Assembly (NCBI RefSeq): GCF_002295115.1
Contig: NZ_NSFV01000014.1
Coordinates: 88,703 to 152,702 of the forward strand
Reading direction: 5' to 3'
Source of the DNA: Mesorhizobium sp. WSM4311
Lineage (GTDB): Bacteria > Pseudomonadota > Alphaproteobacteria > Rhizobiales > Rhizobiaceae
Length of the DNA stretch: 64,000 nt
A program made the position numbers and the translations under genes. The notes beneath the pieces were generated by a model. That model was not told where the DNA came from. It saw only the letters and a program-made list of their open reading frames with translations, and ran no database searches. Positions within the stretch are counted from its first letter, which is position 1; each line of letters opens with the position of its first letter. This document shows positions 1-7,990 of this stretch, piece after piece.

Positions 1-934
1 CGAGCGGACGCGCATCGGCGAACGCAACTATCTTGGCAACAACATCTACTACCCGCCGGATGGACGCACGGGCGACAACGTCCTGCTTGGCACCAAGGTG
101 ATGATCCCCATCGATGGGCCGGTGCGCGAGAATGTCGGGCTGCTGGGTTCGCCTGCCTTTGAAATCCCGCGCATGGTCAATCGCGACAAGGAACTCATCG
201 CCGGCGTCGACGAGGCGGACCGACGCCAGCGCATCCCGCACAAGAACCTGCACAACGCGGTGACGATCCTTCTGTTCATGGCCACGCAATGGGTCATGCT
301 GTTCGCCACGCTGGCGATCTGGGACCGGGCGCTGAACTACTACACCGAATGGGCTGAAGTCGCTCTCTTCGCCGCCGTGCTCCTGACCTCGGCGATCACC
401 ATTCCGTTCTACATCTTTGTCGAGCGGGCAAGCCTTGGCTTCGGCAGGCTGAAGCCGCAGATGACGACGATCTACGACGTCGCCTTCTGGCGACACGAAC
501 GCCATTGGAAGCTTGCCGATTCTCCGATCGTGCGCCTGTTCTCCGGCACGCCTTTCCGGCCGATGATCCTGCGCATGCTGGGCGTCAAGGTCGGCAAGCG
601 GGTTTATGATGGCGGAGCCAACCTCACCGAGCGCTCCCTGGTCGAGATCGGCGATGATGTCACGCTCAACGAGGGCTGCGTCATCCAGGCTCACTCGCTG
701 GAGGAAGGCGCGTTCAAGTCCGACTATATCCGCATCGGCAAAGGCTGCACGCTCGGACCGTCCGCCTTTGTCCATTACGGCGTCGTGATGGGCGAAGGAT
801 CGGTGGCCGACACCGATTCCTTCGTGATGAAGGGCGAGGAACTGGAGCCCTACTCGATCTGGCGCGGCAACCCGGCCAAGCTGCATCGCTTCGTGATCCC
901 GGTCACGAATGACGGCGCCAAGGCGTCGGCTTGA
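1..934 (+). CDS. Pls/PosA-like membrane peptide synthetase, C-terminal part (5' end outside window)
   Basis: The frame is open from base 2, so only the last ~311 residues are present. Visible parts are a left-handed beta-helix (hexapeptide) segment at the window edge, two hydrophobic membrane spans (around NAVTILLFMATQWVMLF and VALFAAVLLTSAITIPFYI), then a second hexapeptide-repeat block ending in EPYSIWRGNPAKLHRF. This layout of membrane helices and LbH repeats is that of the C-terminus of Pls/PosA-family synthetases, which polymerise one amino acid at the inner membrane using an N-terminal adenylation and carrier domain. Those N-terminal domains would lie upstream and cannot be seen. The directly following GNAT and Sfp-type phosphopantetheinyl transferase genes support a carrier-protein enzyme. 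A plain membrane acetyltransferase of the hexapeptide class is the alternative. Confidence 0.65.
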   Translation, partial: ERTRIGERNYLGNNIYYPPDGRTGDNVLLGTKVMIPIDGPVRENVGLLGSPAFEIPRMVNRDKELIAGVDEADRRQRIPHKNLHNAVTILLFMATQWVMLFATLAIWDRALNYYTEWAEVALFAAVLLTSAITIPFYIFVERASLGFGRLKPQMTTIYDVAFWRHERHWKLADSPIVRLFSGTPFRPMILRMLGVKVGKRVYDGGANLTERSLVEIGDDVTLNEGCVIQAHSLEEGAFKSDYIRIGKGCTLGPSAFVHYGVVMGEGSVADTDSFVMKGEELEPYSIWRGNPAKLHRFVIPVTNDGAKASA

Positions 935-1386
935 AGGCCGGAGAAATCCGTCTCGCCCCAGTGACCAAGGCCAATCGGGCCTTGGTCGCGTCGCTGGAAC
1001 TGGCGCCGGAGCAGATGGATTTTGTCGCCGGCAACGCAGAGTCGCTGGAGGAGTCCCAATCCGACGAGGACGCGCGGCCCCGCGCAATCATGGCCGGGGA
1101 TCGCCTCGTCGGTTTCCTTATGTACGACGCGCCGGAAGATGACGACGAGGCGCGCATCTACCGCTTCATGATCGACCGCGCCTGGCAGGGCAGAGGCTAC
1201 GGCAAGGCCGCGTTGCGCGCGGTGCTGCACGAGATCGGCGGGCTCGGTCACGTCAGGCACGTCTCGATCTGCTACGAACCGGAGAATGAAGCGGCACGCC
1301 AGCTCTATCGCACCGCCGGTTTCGTGGAAGAAGGGCTCGACGAGGACGGAGAAATGATCGCCGACCTCGTCCTGGCGAAGGGATGA
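931..1386 (+). CDS. GNAT family N-acetyltransferase
   Basis: A 151-residue protein with the GNAT fold. The acetyl-CoA pyrophosphate-binding motif is in the stretch RAWQGRGYGKAALRAVL (about residues 84-100, pattern Q/RxxGxG/A), followed by a C-terminal strand with NEAARQLYRTAGF, typical of this family. The start is a TTG that overlaps the upstream TGA stop by 4 bases, which implies translational coupling with the peptide synthetase. The substrate is unknown. Given the synthetase and the lysine 2,3-aminomutase nearby, acetylation of an amino acid monomer, of the product, or self-protection are the plausible roles (inference). Confidence 0.85.
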   Translation: MKAGEIRLAPVTKANRALVASLELAPEQMDFVAGNAESLEESQSDEDARPRAIMAGDRLVGFLMYDAPEDDDEARIYRFMIDRAWQGRGYGKAALRAVLHEIGGLGHVRHVSICYEPENEAARQLYRTAGFVEEGLDEDGEMIADLVLAKG

Positions 1387-1389
1387 CCA

Positions 1390-2028
1390 TTGACCCGGCC
1401 GCCCTCCCCTGAAGCCGCGCTGGCCGAGGCGATGGCGGCAATCGCGCCCCGGAATGTCCTGACCGGATGCCGGGTGATAGGCCATGCGGACGAGACCCAT
1501 CTGCTGCCCGAGGAAGCGCGCTCCATCCCCGCGCGCCGGCCGGCCATGCGGCGCGCCAGCGGCGCCGCCCGCTGGATCGCGCACCGGCTGCTGGCCGATG
1601 CCGGCATCAGCGACCTCGCCATCCCACGCGCGCCATCCGGCGCTCCGGTCTGGCCGGACGGGATAATTGGCTCGCTCGCCCATGACGACGACATGGCCGT
1701 CGCGGCGGTCGCGCCTGTCGGCGGTATCGTCTCTCTCGGCATTGACGTCGAGCCCGCCGAACCCTTGCCCGACGACATTTTCGCGATCGTTGCAACCGGC
1801 GCGGATCGCACCGGCGCGGCGGATCCGCGGCTTGCCGGCCGCATCCTGTTTGCCGCCAAGGAGGCGGTCTACAAGGCGGCCTTTCCGCTCGATCGCCAGG
1901 TGCTGGGCTACGAGGATATCGCCGTGGACCTCGACGCCGGCCGCGCGACGACGAAGACCGGCCGCATGCTCAGCCTCGCCTACTGCGTCGCCCCGCGCGT
2001 GGTCGTGTTGGCGTTTGTCGGGCAATAG
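1390..2028 (+). CDS. 4'-phosphopantetheinyl transferase, Sfp/EntD type
   Basis: This 212-residue enzyme should move the phosphopantetheine arm of CoA to the serine of carrier domains. Family motifs are visible: GSLAH (94-98, the SxSH-like CoA contact), GIDVEP (117-122, magnesium-binding acidic pair) and FAAKEAVYKA (154-163, the catalytic KExxxK). The start is TTG three bases after the GNAT stop, with an AAGGGATG ribosome site; the first ATG would remove 14 residues. As the third member of the synthetase operon, its natural partner is the carrier domain expected upstream of the window. It is distinct from housekeeping AcpS, which is a shorter protein. Confidence 0.88.
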   Translation: MTRPPSPEAALAEAMAAIAPRNVLTGCRVIGHADETHLLPEEARSIPARRPAMRRASGAARWIAHRLLADAGISDLAIPRAPSGAPVWPDGIIGSLAHDDDMAVAAVAPVGGIVSLGIDVEPAEPLPDDIFAIVATGADRTGAADPRLAGRILFAAKEAVYKAAFPLDRQVLGYEDIAVDLDAGRATTKTGRMLSLAYCVAPRVVVLAFVGQ

Positions 2029-2035
2029 CGCCGAT

Positions 2036-3130
2036 CTATTCGCCGACGATCTCCCGATAGGTCCTCACCACGCCGTCCTGGCCGCGTATCCGCCAGGTGT
2101 CCCCTTCGCGGCCCTCGATAGGACATGGCCCGAGCGACACCTTGCCGCCGCCTTCCGGCAGGTCGAGCACATAGACGGGATTGCAGATGCCCGACAGGCG
2201 TGCCCTCAGCGCCTCCACCAGCGCCTGGCCCTGCGCGATCGTGGTGCGCCGGTGCGCCATGCCGCGCGCCAGATCGCCATGGTGCAGGTAGTAGGGTTTT
2301 ACGCCCAGCCGGTACATCAGCTCGCGGCAGAGCTCCTCCAGCACTTCGACATTGTCGTTGACACCCTTGAGCAGAACGCTCTGGTTGAGCAGCACGAAGC
2401 CCGCCTGCCGCATGATCCGGCATGCCACCTCGGTCGCGGGCGTGATCTCCCGCGCGTGGTTGAAATGCGTGACGACCGTGACCATCAGCCGGCCCTGCAG
2501 CACAGCGACCAGCCCTGATGTGATGCGCGACGGCAGCGCCACCGGCACGCGCGTGTGGATGCGGAGCAGCCGCACATGCGGGATCGCCTCGATGCGCGCG
2601 AAGATTTCGGCCAGGGCCTTGTCGGGCAGCGACAGCGGGTCGCCGCCGGTCAGGATCACCTCGCGGATCTCGGGATGATCCGCGATATAGGCCAGCGCCG
2701 GCTCGAGCGCCTCGCGCGTATAGCCGCGGCCGATCGAGGTCAGCGATTCCTTGCGGAAGCAGAACCGGCAGTAGACCGCGCATTGATAGGTCGGGAACAG
2801 CAGCACCCGGTCGGCATGGCGGTGCGTCAATCGCGGCACCGGACTGAACTCATGGTCGGCGATCGGATCGCCAAGCTCGCCCTCCACCTCCTCCAGTTCG
2901 CCCAGTGACGGGATGACTTGCGCTCGGATCGGATCGGCCGGGTCATTCCAGTCGATCAGGTCGAGATAGGCTTTTGGCGCACGCACCTTGTGCAGCGCGG
3001 CCGCCGCCTGAGCTGCTGCGCGCTCGGCCGGCGACAGCGGCAGGCAATCAAGGTCGCGCACATGGCGCACGCCCTGGCGGACATCGTCCTGCCAGTCGGG
3101 GGCGCGGGTTGCATCTTTGAGGTCGGTCAT
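2036..3130 (-). CDS. kamA: Lysine 2,3-aminomutase family radical SAM enzyme
   Basis: A 364-residue radical SAM protein of the KamA/EpmB family, which converts L-alpha-lysine to beta-lysine using PLP and a [4Fe-4S] cluster. The cluster cysteines are C117, C121 and C124 (CxxxCxxC), followed by the SAM-contact GGDPL at 162-166. Two aspartates that correspond by motif to those holding the lysine epsilon-amino group in clostridial KamA are present: D286 in HHGDLARG and D323 in YVLDLPEGGG. The C-terminal GGGK segment is more KamA-like than EpmB-like. Neither efp nor epmA is in the window. The gene converges on the phosphopantetheinyl transferase with a 7-base gap. Either free beta-lysine synthesis or EF-P modification is possible. 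Confidence 0.85.
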   Translation of the reverse strand: MTDLKDATRAPDWQDDVRQGVRHVRDLDCLPLSPAERAAAQAAAALHKVRAPKAYLDLIDWNDPADPIRAQVIPSLGELEEVEGELGDPIADHEFSPVPRLTHRHADRVLLFPTYQCAVYCRFCFRKESLTSIGRGYTREALEPALAYIADHPEIREVILTGGDPLSLPDKALAEIFARIEAIPHVRLLRIHTRVPVALPSRITSGLVAVLQGRLMVTVVTHFNHAREITPATEVACRIMRQAGFVLLNQSVLLKGVNDNVEVLEELCRELMYRLGVKPYYLHHGDLARGMAHRRTTIAQGQALVEALRARLSGICNPVYVLDLPEGGGKVSLGPCPIEGREGDTWRIRGQDGVVRTYREIVGE

Positions 3131-3233
3131 TGCAGGTCTCGGAGTGGTCGCGCGGACCTATCGGCCGTAAGTAGGCTTCCGTCAACAACCGCGCTTGGCG
3201 CAGATTGTCTTGCGGCATGGGGGGAGGAACCTA

Positions 3234-3302
3234 GGTGTTGCAGCGCCGCGCAGACCCCACCCGGAACCTCGGTCCAGTGGGGGCCTGGCGCAAGGCTTGC
3301 AG
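3234..3302. repeat. Intergenic repeat, copy A
   Basis: The gap upstream of the aminomutase carries ACCCGGAACCTCGGTCCAGT, nearly identical to ACCCGGACCTTCGGTCCAGT at about 5580-5600. Both are intergenic, and each contains a short dyad around the CCGGA/TCCAG core. No coding potential is seen in the surrounding 3131-3328 gap. Confidence 0.5.
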
Positions 3303-3328
3303 AACCAGGTTCGTGACACACAACCTGA

Positions 3329-4219
3329 TCACACAGCCGTTCCCGCCGCCATCGCCACAAAAGCACTCTCAATGCTCTCGAACCTCAGCTCCGGATAAAG
3401 CGCACCCGCCTCCGGAGTGTCCGTTTCAAGCGCGGTCTCGCCACGGATCCAGAAGGCCCGCAGCAGACCGAGGCTGGGGACCGCCGCGATCAACGCCTCT
3501 AGCTCCTGCGCGCTCATCTTCACGACGCGCGGCGAGCGGCCGCTGACCCGATGCCACAGATCGATCATCGCGCCCTGCGTGATCCTGTTTCGCGCGATGC
3601 GGATCTCGCGGCGGACGGCATTGGGGTCCTCCAGCGCGCGCATGGTGACGGCGGCGATATCCTTCTCGCTGACGAAGGTCGCCGGCACGTTGCCGTCGCC
3701 ATAGAGCGTCACCTCATCAGGCGGCAGCACGGCCGAACCGAAGCGCGTCAGGTCGCCCAGCGTCGCCACCCAGGTGGAGAAGAAGCCGTTGGTGTAGATC
3801 ACCGTATAAGGCAGATCCGCCTCCCTGACCGCGTCGAACACGGCCCTCTTGACGTCGAGCGGCGCGATCGTGCCGGCGGCGGCGGCGGCAAAGTCGAGGC
3901 CGAAGCCGGCGGAGGGCACGAAGCGGGAGACGCCGACATCCCTGACGGCGCGCACCAGCGTCATCTCGCTGGCCGAACCGACATGCACCGAACTGATGAC
4001 GCGGTCGACCTTGCCGACGGCTCGCACAAGGCTGTCATAATCGTCGAGATCGCCGACATGCACCGTCGCGCCCAATTCCCTGAGCGGCCGCATCCGCTCT
4101 TCATTGCCTGAGGTGGCTGCCCGAACCAGGACATGCAGGCTGTCGCCATTGCGCGCGCTGGCCTTGGCCATTTCGCTGCCCAGAAGCCCCGTCGCGCCGA
4201 TGATCAGGGTGCTGGTCAT
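3329..4219 (-). CDS. NmrA-like / atypical SDR NAD(P)-binding reductase
   Basis: A 296-residue Rossmann-fold protein. The N-terminus has the dinucleotide motif GATGLLG (8-14), then a VGDLDDYDSL segment typical of NmrA/isoflavone-reductase-like atypical SDRs, which act as aromatic-alcohol or quinone reductases or as redox sensors. No YxxxK pair of classical SDRs is obvious, as expected for the group. Its ATG overlaps the TGA of the upstream DUF1127 gene by 4 bases (ATGA), so the two are translationally coupled. A LysR gene diverges from the pair and is the likely regulator. The substrate cannot be told from the sequence. Confidence 0.8.
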   Translation of the reverse strand: MTSTLIIGATGLLGSEMAKASARNGDSLHVLVRAATSGNEERMRPLRELGATVHVGDLDDYDSLVRAVGKVDRVISSVHVGSASEMTLVRAVRDVGVSRFVPSAGFGLDFAAAAAGTIAPLDVKRAVFDAVREADLPYTVIYTNGFFSTWVATLGDLTRFGSAVLPPDEVTLYGDGNVPATFVSEKDIAAVTMRALEDPNAVRREIRIARNRITQGAMIDLWHRVSGRSPRVVKMSAQELEALIAAVPSLGLLRAFWIRGETALETDTPEAGALYPELRFESIESAFVAMAAGTAV

Positions 4220-4398
4220 ATCCCCCTCCCATTGTGCAAGATCGAACCGTCCCAGTCGCGCTCCAGGCCAATGTCCTGCAGGCGGCGGTCGGAAAACCGG
4301 GAAATCCGGCGCAGCACGCGGCGGCGCTCGAATGCCGCCGTGCTGCGCGTGGCAAGGCCGCTCAACGCGGCGCCGATGGGTCCAAGGGTCGAGGTCAT
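4216..4398 (-). CDS. DUF1127 domain small protein
   Basis: A 60-residue basic protein ending in the DUF1127 helix, with the signature RRISRFSDRRLQDIGLERDW. Such alphaproteobacterial proteins are often under 80 residues; several have been tied to RNA turnover and phosphate or C/N metabolism. The ATG at 4398 was chosen because AGGAG lies 8 bases upstream, although the frame stays open further 5'. It is first in a two-gene unit with the NmrA-like reductase and shares an ATGA overlap with it. Confidence 0.8.
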   Translation of the reverse strand: MTSTLGPIGAALSGLATRSTAAFERRRVLRRISRFSDRRLQDIGLERDWDGSILHNGRGI

Positions 4399-4585
4399 TG
4401 TCTGTCTCCTATATTCGTAGGGCGCAAACGTGCCGGTGCCGCCCATCGGGCGAGCATGACGATCGCTCACACATATCGTTGGTCTTTCAGCGCATCGGAG
4501 AACCGGAAAAGGTCGACATCGATGCGGTACGCCCTGATATTGGGCATTTCCGGGCTGGACGACAAACGACTCTTTATGCAGGATT

Positions 4586-4602
4586 TGTGAGCAACGCTCA
4601 CA
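4586..4602. promoter_or_regulatory. LysR-type operator palindrome
   Basis: A perfect inverted repeat, TGTGAGC-N3-GCTCACA, lies 10 bases before the LysR start codon and contains a T-N11-A LysR box. A further half-site GCTCACA lies at 4465-4471, closer to the divergent DUF1127 gene. The arrangement suits autoregulation of the LysR together with control of the divergent unit (inference). Confidence 0.55.
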
Positions 4603-4612
4603 GGTCGAGATC

Positions 4613-5524
4613 ATGCCGCGCAGATTGCCGCCCCTCACCGCCCTGCCCGCCTTCGACGCCGCCGCCCGGCATCTGAGTTTTTCCAAGGCGGCCGACGAGC
4701 TCAACCTCACCCATGGCGCGGTCAGCCGCGCCATCCGCAACATCGAGGACAGGCTCGGCATCCAGCTGTTCGATCGGGGAACGCGATCCGTGCGCCTGAC
4801 CGCCGTGGGCGCGGCCTATGCGGTCGAGGTCGGCAAGGCGCTCGACCGGATCGCCGCCGCCACCATCGCCGCCACGCCCGACCGCTCGACGCGCATCCTG
4901 AGCGTCTCGACGTCGGACGGCTTCGCCGGCCGCTGGCTGGTGCCGAGGCTGCATCGCTTCCACCGCGCCAATGCCGATATCGACGTGCGGCTGGCGACCT
5001 CGGGCGTGCTGGCCGATTTCGTCAGCGACGGCATCGACATCGCCATCCGCTACGGCAAGGGCGGATACACCGGCGTGACGGCGGAATTTCTCGCTGACGA
5101 GGAGGTCTTCCCGGTCTGCAGCCCGGAACTGCTGCAAGGCGAGCATCCGCTGCGCCGGCCCGGGGACCTCAGGCACCACAAATTGATCCATGACGCCTTT
5201 CGCATCGACTGGGCGACATGGCTGCAACAGGCCGGTGTCGATGGCATCGACCCCAAGCGCGGCGTGCGCTTCGATTCCGCCACCTTCGCCGTCGAGGCCG
5301 CCGTGCATGGCGAAGGCGTGCTGCTCGGCCGCAGCGCGCTGGTCTCGGCCGACCTCGCGGCGGGGCGGCTGGTGCGGCCCTTCGACCTCGCGCTGAAATC
5401 GGCGGCCAGCTACTACCTCGTCTATCCCGACGGCGCGCTGCGACAGAAGAAGATCAGGGCGTTCCGCGACTGGCTGTTTGCCGAGGTGGCGGCTGACTGG
5501 GTCGGAATGTCCAGGAGGGATTGA
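4613..5524 (+). CDS. LysR family transcriptional regulator (GcvA-like)
   Basis: A 303-residue LysR protein. The N-terminal winged helix-turn-helix spans about residues 6-65, with the classic FSKAADELNLTHGAVSRAIR recognition region, followed by a periplasmic-binding-like effector domain (about 92-295). The opening PPLTALPAFDAAARHLSF is the GcvA/AmpR-like subgroup form. It diverges from the DUF1127-NmrA pair, and a 17-bp palindrome with a T-N11-A core sits just before its start. It probably controls itself and that pair. The inducer is unknown. Confidence 0.9.
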   Translation: MPRRLPPLTALPAFDAAARHLSFSKAADELNLTHGAVSRAIRNIEDRLGIQLFDRGTRSVRLTAVGAAYAVEVGKALDRIAAATIAATPDRSTRILSVSTSDGFAGRWLVPRLHRFHRANADIDVRLATSGVLADFVSDGIDIAIRYGKGGYTGVTAEFLADEEVFPVCSPELLQGEHPLRRPGDLRHHKLIHDAFRIDWATWLQQAGVDGIDPKRGVRFDSATFAVEAAVHGEGVLLGRSALVSADLAAGRLVRPFDLALKSAASYYLVYPDGALRQKKIRAFRDWLFAEVAADWVGMSRRD

Positions 5525-5540
5525 GGTTGATCTCGCCCCT

Positions 5541-5765
5541 TCTTGGGTGAGGAACACAAGTCTTCCAAGGGTAGCGCCAGCACCCGGACCTTCGGTCCAG
5601 TGGGGCGAGCCGCGGGTCTCGCCCGTCCTTCGGCCCCCCACAAGGGGGAGGTAGAAAGCCCGCCTTTTGCCACATCTCCAGAAGAGCACTATCGCATGGG
5701 CGGACGAGGCGCTTCCTCACCCTCCCCCTTGTGGGGAGGGTCGCTGCGAAGCAGCGGGGTGGGGG
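5541..5765. repeat. Composite intergenic palindromic repeat (rhizobial mosaic type)
   Basis: The gap between the LysR and tautomerase genes is filled by repeat modules. Near 5571-5610 there is a copy of the element also found at 3234-3302. At 5619-5655 there is a GC-rich arm with CCCCCCACAAGGGGG. At 5719-5765 there is a compound hairpin made of CCTCCCC-TTGT-GGGGAGG and GCTGCGAAGCAGC. Similar CCCC-TTGT-GGGG hairpins recur at 30238-30432 and 50087-50240. They resemble rhizobial intergenic mosaic elements, which are non-coding. Confidence 0.65.
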
Positions 5766-5777
5766 CAGCGCGCGCGC

Positions 5778-5990
5778 CTACTCTTTGGCGCGATAGGCTT
5801 CCGGTATGACGAACACTTCGTCGGCCCGGCCATAGCCGCCGTCGGCGATCTCCTCGACCAGCACCATGGTGGTGGGCCGCACGCCTTCGCCGAAAAAGTC
5901 GACGAACATGGCTGTGGTCCGATGGATCAGGTCTTCCTTCTGCGCCTTGGAGAGTGCCGCCTGCGGCAGCTTGATGTTGGCGAATGGCAT
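5778..5990 (-). CDS. 4-oxalocrotonate tautomerase family protein
   Basis: A 70-residue protein of the tautomerase superfamily, whose members use an N-terminal proline exposed by Met removal as catalytic base. Pro2 is present (M-P-F-A-N-I), and the middle has the family-like segment RPTTMVLVEEI. It is the last gene of a minus-strand unit behind an SDR and a 27-residue peptide, which fits a small pathway handling enol/keto or aromatic intermediates (inference). The substrate is unknown. Confidence 0.85.
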   Translation of the reverse strand: MPFANIKLPQAALSKAQKEDLIHRTTAMFVDFFGEGVRPTTMVLVEEIADGGYGRADEVFVIPEAYRAKE

Positions 5991-6020
5991 GATCGTTTCC
6001 TTTCTGTAGGGATTGGGTTT

Positions 6021-6104
6021 TCAGGCTTTGGGACGGAGCAGGTCGGCAAGGCCGATCCGTTCCAGGAGTTGCGCGCACGCGGTGATCAGGATTGTCCGTT
6101 GCAT
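6021..6104 (-). CDS. Putative 27-residue peptide
   Basis: A very short frame starting MQRTILITACAQLLERIGLAD and ending LLRPKA lies between the SDR and the tautomerase on the same strand. Its ATG at 6104 is preceded by a near-perfect Shine-Dalgarno, GAGGAGG, 5-6 bases upstream, and that site overlaps the SDR stop codon. The sequence is amphipathic with a basic C-terminus. No family is recognised; it could be a real small protein or a coupling leader for the tautomerase. Confidence 0.45.
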   Translation of the reverse strand: MQRTILITACAQLLERIGLADLLRPKA

Positions 6105-6114
6105 GTCAGCCTCC

Positions 6115-6873
6115 TCAGATCGCCCCGCCATTGGCACGGATGATTTGTCCGTTGACCCAGCCACTGTCCGGCCCGGCCAGGAACGAGACCACGCCGGCAA
6201 TGTCATCGGGCTGGCCGAGCCGGCCGAGCGGGATCATCTTGCCGATGGCCTCGATCTGCGCCGGGCTCTTGCCGTCCATGAACAGCGCGGTCTCGACTGG
6301 GCCGGGCGCCACGGCATTGACCGTGACGCGGCGCCCGCCAAGCTCCTTGGCCAGGATATGCGTCATCGCCTCGACGGCCGCCTTGGTGGCGGCGTAGACG
6401 CCGTAGCCCGGCTGCAGGAAGCCGACGACGCTGCTGGAGAAATTGACGATGCGGCCACCCTCGCGAAGGCGTTTCGCGCCCTCGCGCATGCCCCGGAACA
6501 CGCCGCCGAGATTGACCGCGATCTGCGCGTCGAAGGACGCATCGTCGGTCTGCGCGATCGGCGACAGCTTCATGATGCCGGCATTGTTGACCAGCATGTC
6601 GACGCCGCCGAACGCCTTTTCGCCGGCATCGAAAAGGGTGGCGATGCCGGTGGGGTCGGCGATGTCGGCCTGCACGGCGATCGCCTTGCCGCCTTCGGCT
6701 TCGATCGCGCCGACGACCGCTTCGGCCTCGGTGCGGCCCCGTGCATAGTTGACGACGACGGCGAAGCCGTCGCGGGCGAGCCGCTGCGCGATCGCCGCAC
6801 CGATGCCCTTGGAAGCGCCGGTCACGATCGCGGTTCTGATTGGGTCGCCCGTCTTTGTCTGCTGGTTTGTCAT
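6115..6873 (-). CDS. SDR family NAD(P)-dependent oxidoreductase
   Basis: A 252-residue classical short-chain dehydrogenase. Visible motifs are the cofactor loop TGASKGIG (18-25), NNAG (96-99), catalytic serine in NFSSS (144-148), and Y160-xxx-K164. The N-Y-A-R stretch after the second strand suggests NADPH preference. It heads a minus-strand unit with the 27-residue peptide and the tautomerase and diverges from a LysR gene starting at 6977, its probable regulator. It looks like a 3-oxoacyl-ACP-reductase-like general SDR; the substrate cannot be assigned. Confidence 0.9.
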   Translation of the reverse strand: MTNQQTKTGDPIRTAIVTGASKGIGAAIAQRLARDGFAVVVNYARGRTEAEAVVGAIEAEGGKAIAVQADIADPTGIATLFDAGEKAFGGVDMLVNNAGIMKLSPIAQTDDASFDAQIAVNLGGVFRGMREGAKRLREGGRIVNFSSSVVGFLQPGYGVYAATKAAVEAMTHILAKELGGRRVTVNAVAPGPVETALFMDGKSPAQIEAIGKMIPLGRLGQPDDIAGVVSFLAGPDSGWVNGQIIRANGGAI

Positions 6874-6953
6874 GGGAGTCTCTCCGTGTTGCTGGTGACA
6901 CGGATATAGATGCAGCCTCCTTTTGGATAATCAGCCGTCACTTGACATCACTA

Positions 6954-6968
6954 TTCGGAAACTGCGAA
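6954..6968. promoter_or_regulatory. Possible LysR box
   Basis: TTCG-N7-CGAA with an inner T-N11-A spacing lies in the divergent region between the SDR and LysR genes, 8 bases before the chosen LysR ATG. The arms are only 4 bases, so this is suggestive only. Confidence 0.3.
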
Positions 6969-6976
6969 CAAAGGCC

Positions 6977-7870
6977 ATGGATCGCCTGGACACGATGCGG
7001 CTCTTCGTTCGCGTGCTCGAGCGGCGCAGTTTCACCGCTGCCGCCGCCGATCTCGGCCTGCCGCGCTCAACCGCGACGGAAGCGATCCGCCGGCTCGAGG
7101 AACATCTCGGCGCACGTCTGCTGGAGCGGACGACGCGGCAGGTGAACGCCACGCAGGACGGCGAGGCCTATTACCGGCGCTGCCTGTCGATCCTGGCCGA
7201 GATCGAGGACGCGGAAGCCGCCTTCCGCAAGGCCGAGCCCTTCGGCCTGCTGCGCATCGACGCCAGCACGCTGCTCACCCGCACCTTCCTGCTGCCGCGC
7301 CTGCCGGAGTTTCTTGCGCGCTACCCCCGCATCGACCTGCAGATCGGCCAGAGCGACCGGCTGGTCGACCTCGTGCGCGAGGGCGTCGATTGCGTCATCC
7401 GCGTCGGCGAGCCGCCCGACAGCGGCATGATCATGCGCCGGCTGGGGATGATCCGCGAGATGACCTGCGCCAGCCCCGCCTACCTCGAACGTTACGGCGT
7501 GCCCGCCTCCCCCGACGCGCTCGACGGCCATCAGGCCGTGGGCTTCGTCTCGTCGCGCACCGGCGAGGTGCTGCCCTTCGAATTCACCGTCAACGGCAAG
7601 ACCCGCGAGATCAGGCTGCCGGGCCGCGTCGCCGCCAACAATTCCGACACCGCCGCCGATCTGGCGCGGCTCGGCCTCGGCCTCATCCAGGCGCCGCGCT
7701 ATCGCTTCGAGAAGGACCTTGCCCAGGGCACGCTGGTCGAAGTGCTGGCCGACTGCCCGCCCTCGCCGACGCGGCTATCGGCGCTCTACCCGCAGAACCG
7801 CCAGCTCTCGCCGCGCCTGCGCGTCTTCCTCGATTGGGCCGCGCACATCTTCGCCGAGGCCAATCTGTAG
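6977..7870 (+). CDS. LysR family transcriptional regulator
   Basis: A 297-residue LysR protein with the N-terminal HTH (FTAAAADLGLPRSTATEAIR) and a substrate-binding-like effector domain. The ATG at 6977 was preferred over an in-frame ATG at 6923 because the usual LysR opening MDRLDTMRLFVRV begins there. The CrgA/DmlR-like subgroup is indicated by the MDRLDTMRLF start and a short linker. It is divergent from the SDR-peptide-tautomerase unit, a standard arrangement for control of that unit. Confidence 0.88.
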   Translation: MDRLDTMRLFVRVLERRSFTAAAADLGLPRSTATEAIRRLEEHLGARLLERTTRQVNATQDGEAYYRRCLSILAEIEDAEAAFRKAEPFGLLRIDASTLLTRTFLLPRLPEFLARYPRIDLQIGQSDRLVDLVREGVDCVIRVGEPPDSGMIMRRLGMIREMTCASPAYLERYGVPASPDALDGHQAVGFVSSRTGEVLPFEFTVNGKTREIRLPGRVAANNSDTAADLARLGLGLIQAPRYRFEKDLAQGTLVEVLADCPPSPTRLSALYPQNRQLSPRLRVFLDWAAHIFAEANL

Positions 7871-7990
7871 GGATGCGGCCATCGGTCGTGCCCATCATGG
7901 GTCTCTCGCCGCCATCGACCCCATCGCCGACGAAACCATAGGTATTGAAGCAAAATAGCGGTATTCTGCGCGGGGTCTTGGGATAAGCGG

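Noticed and set aside
850..2025. A 391-residue open frame antisense to the GNAT and phosphopantetheinyl transferase genes
   Set aside because: GC-rich third positions keep the antisense frame open. The plus-strand genes have family motifs; the antisense has none.
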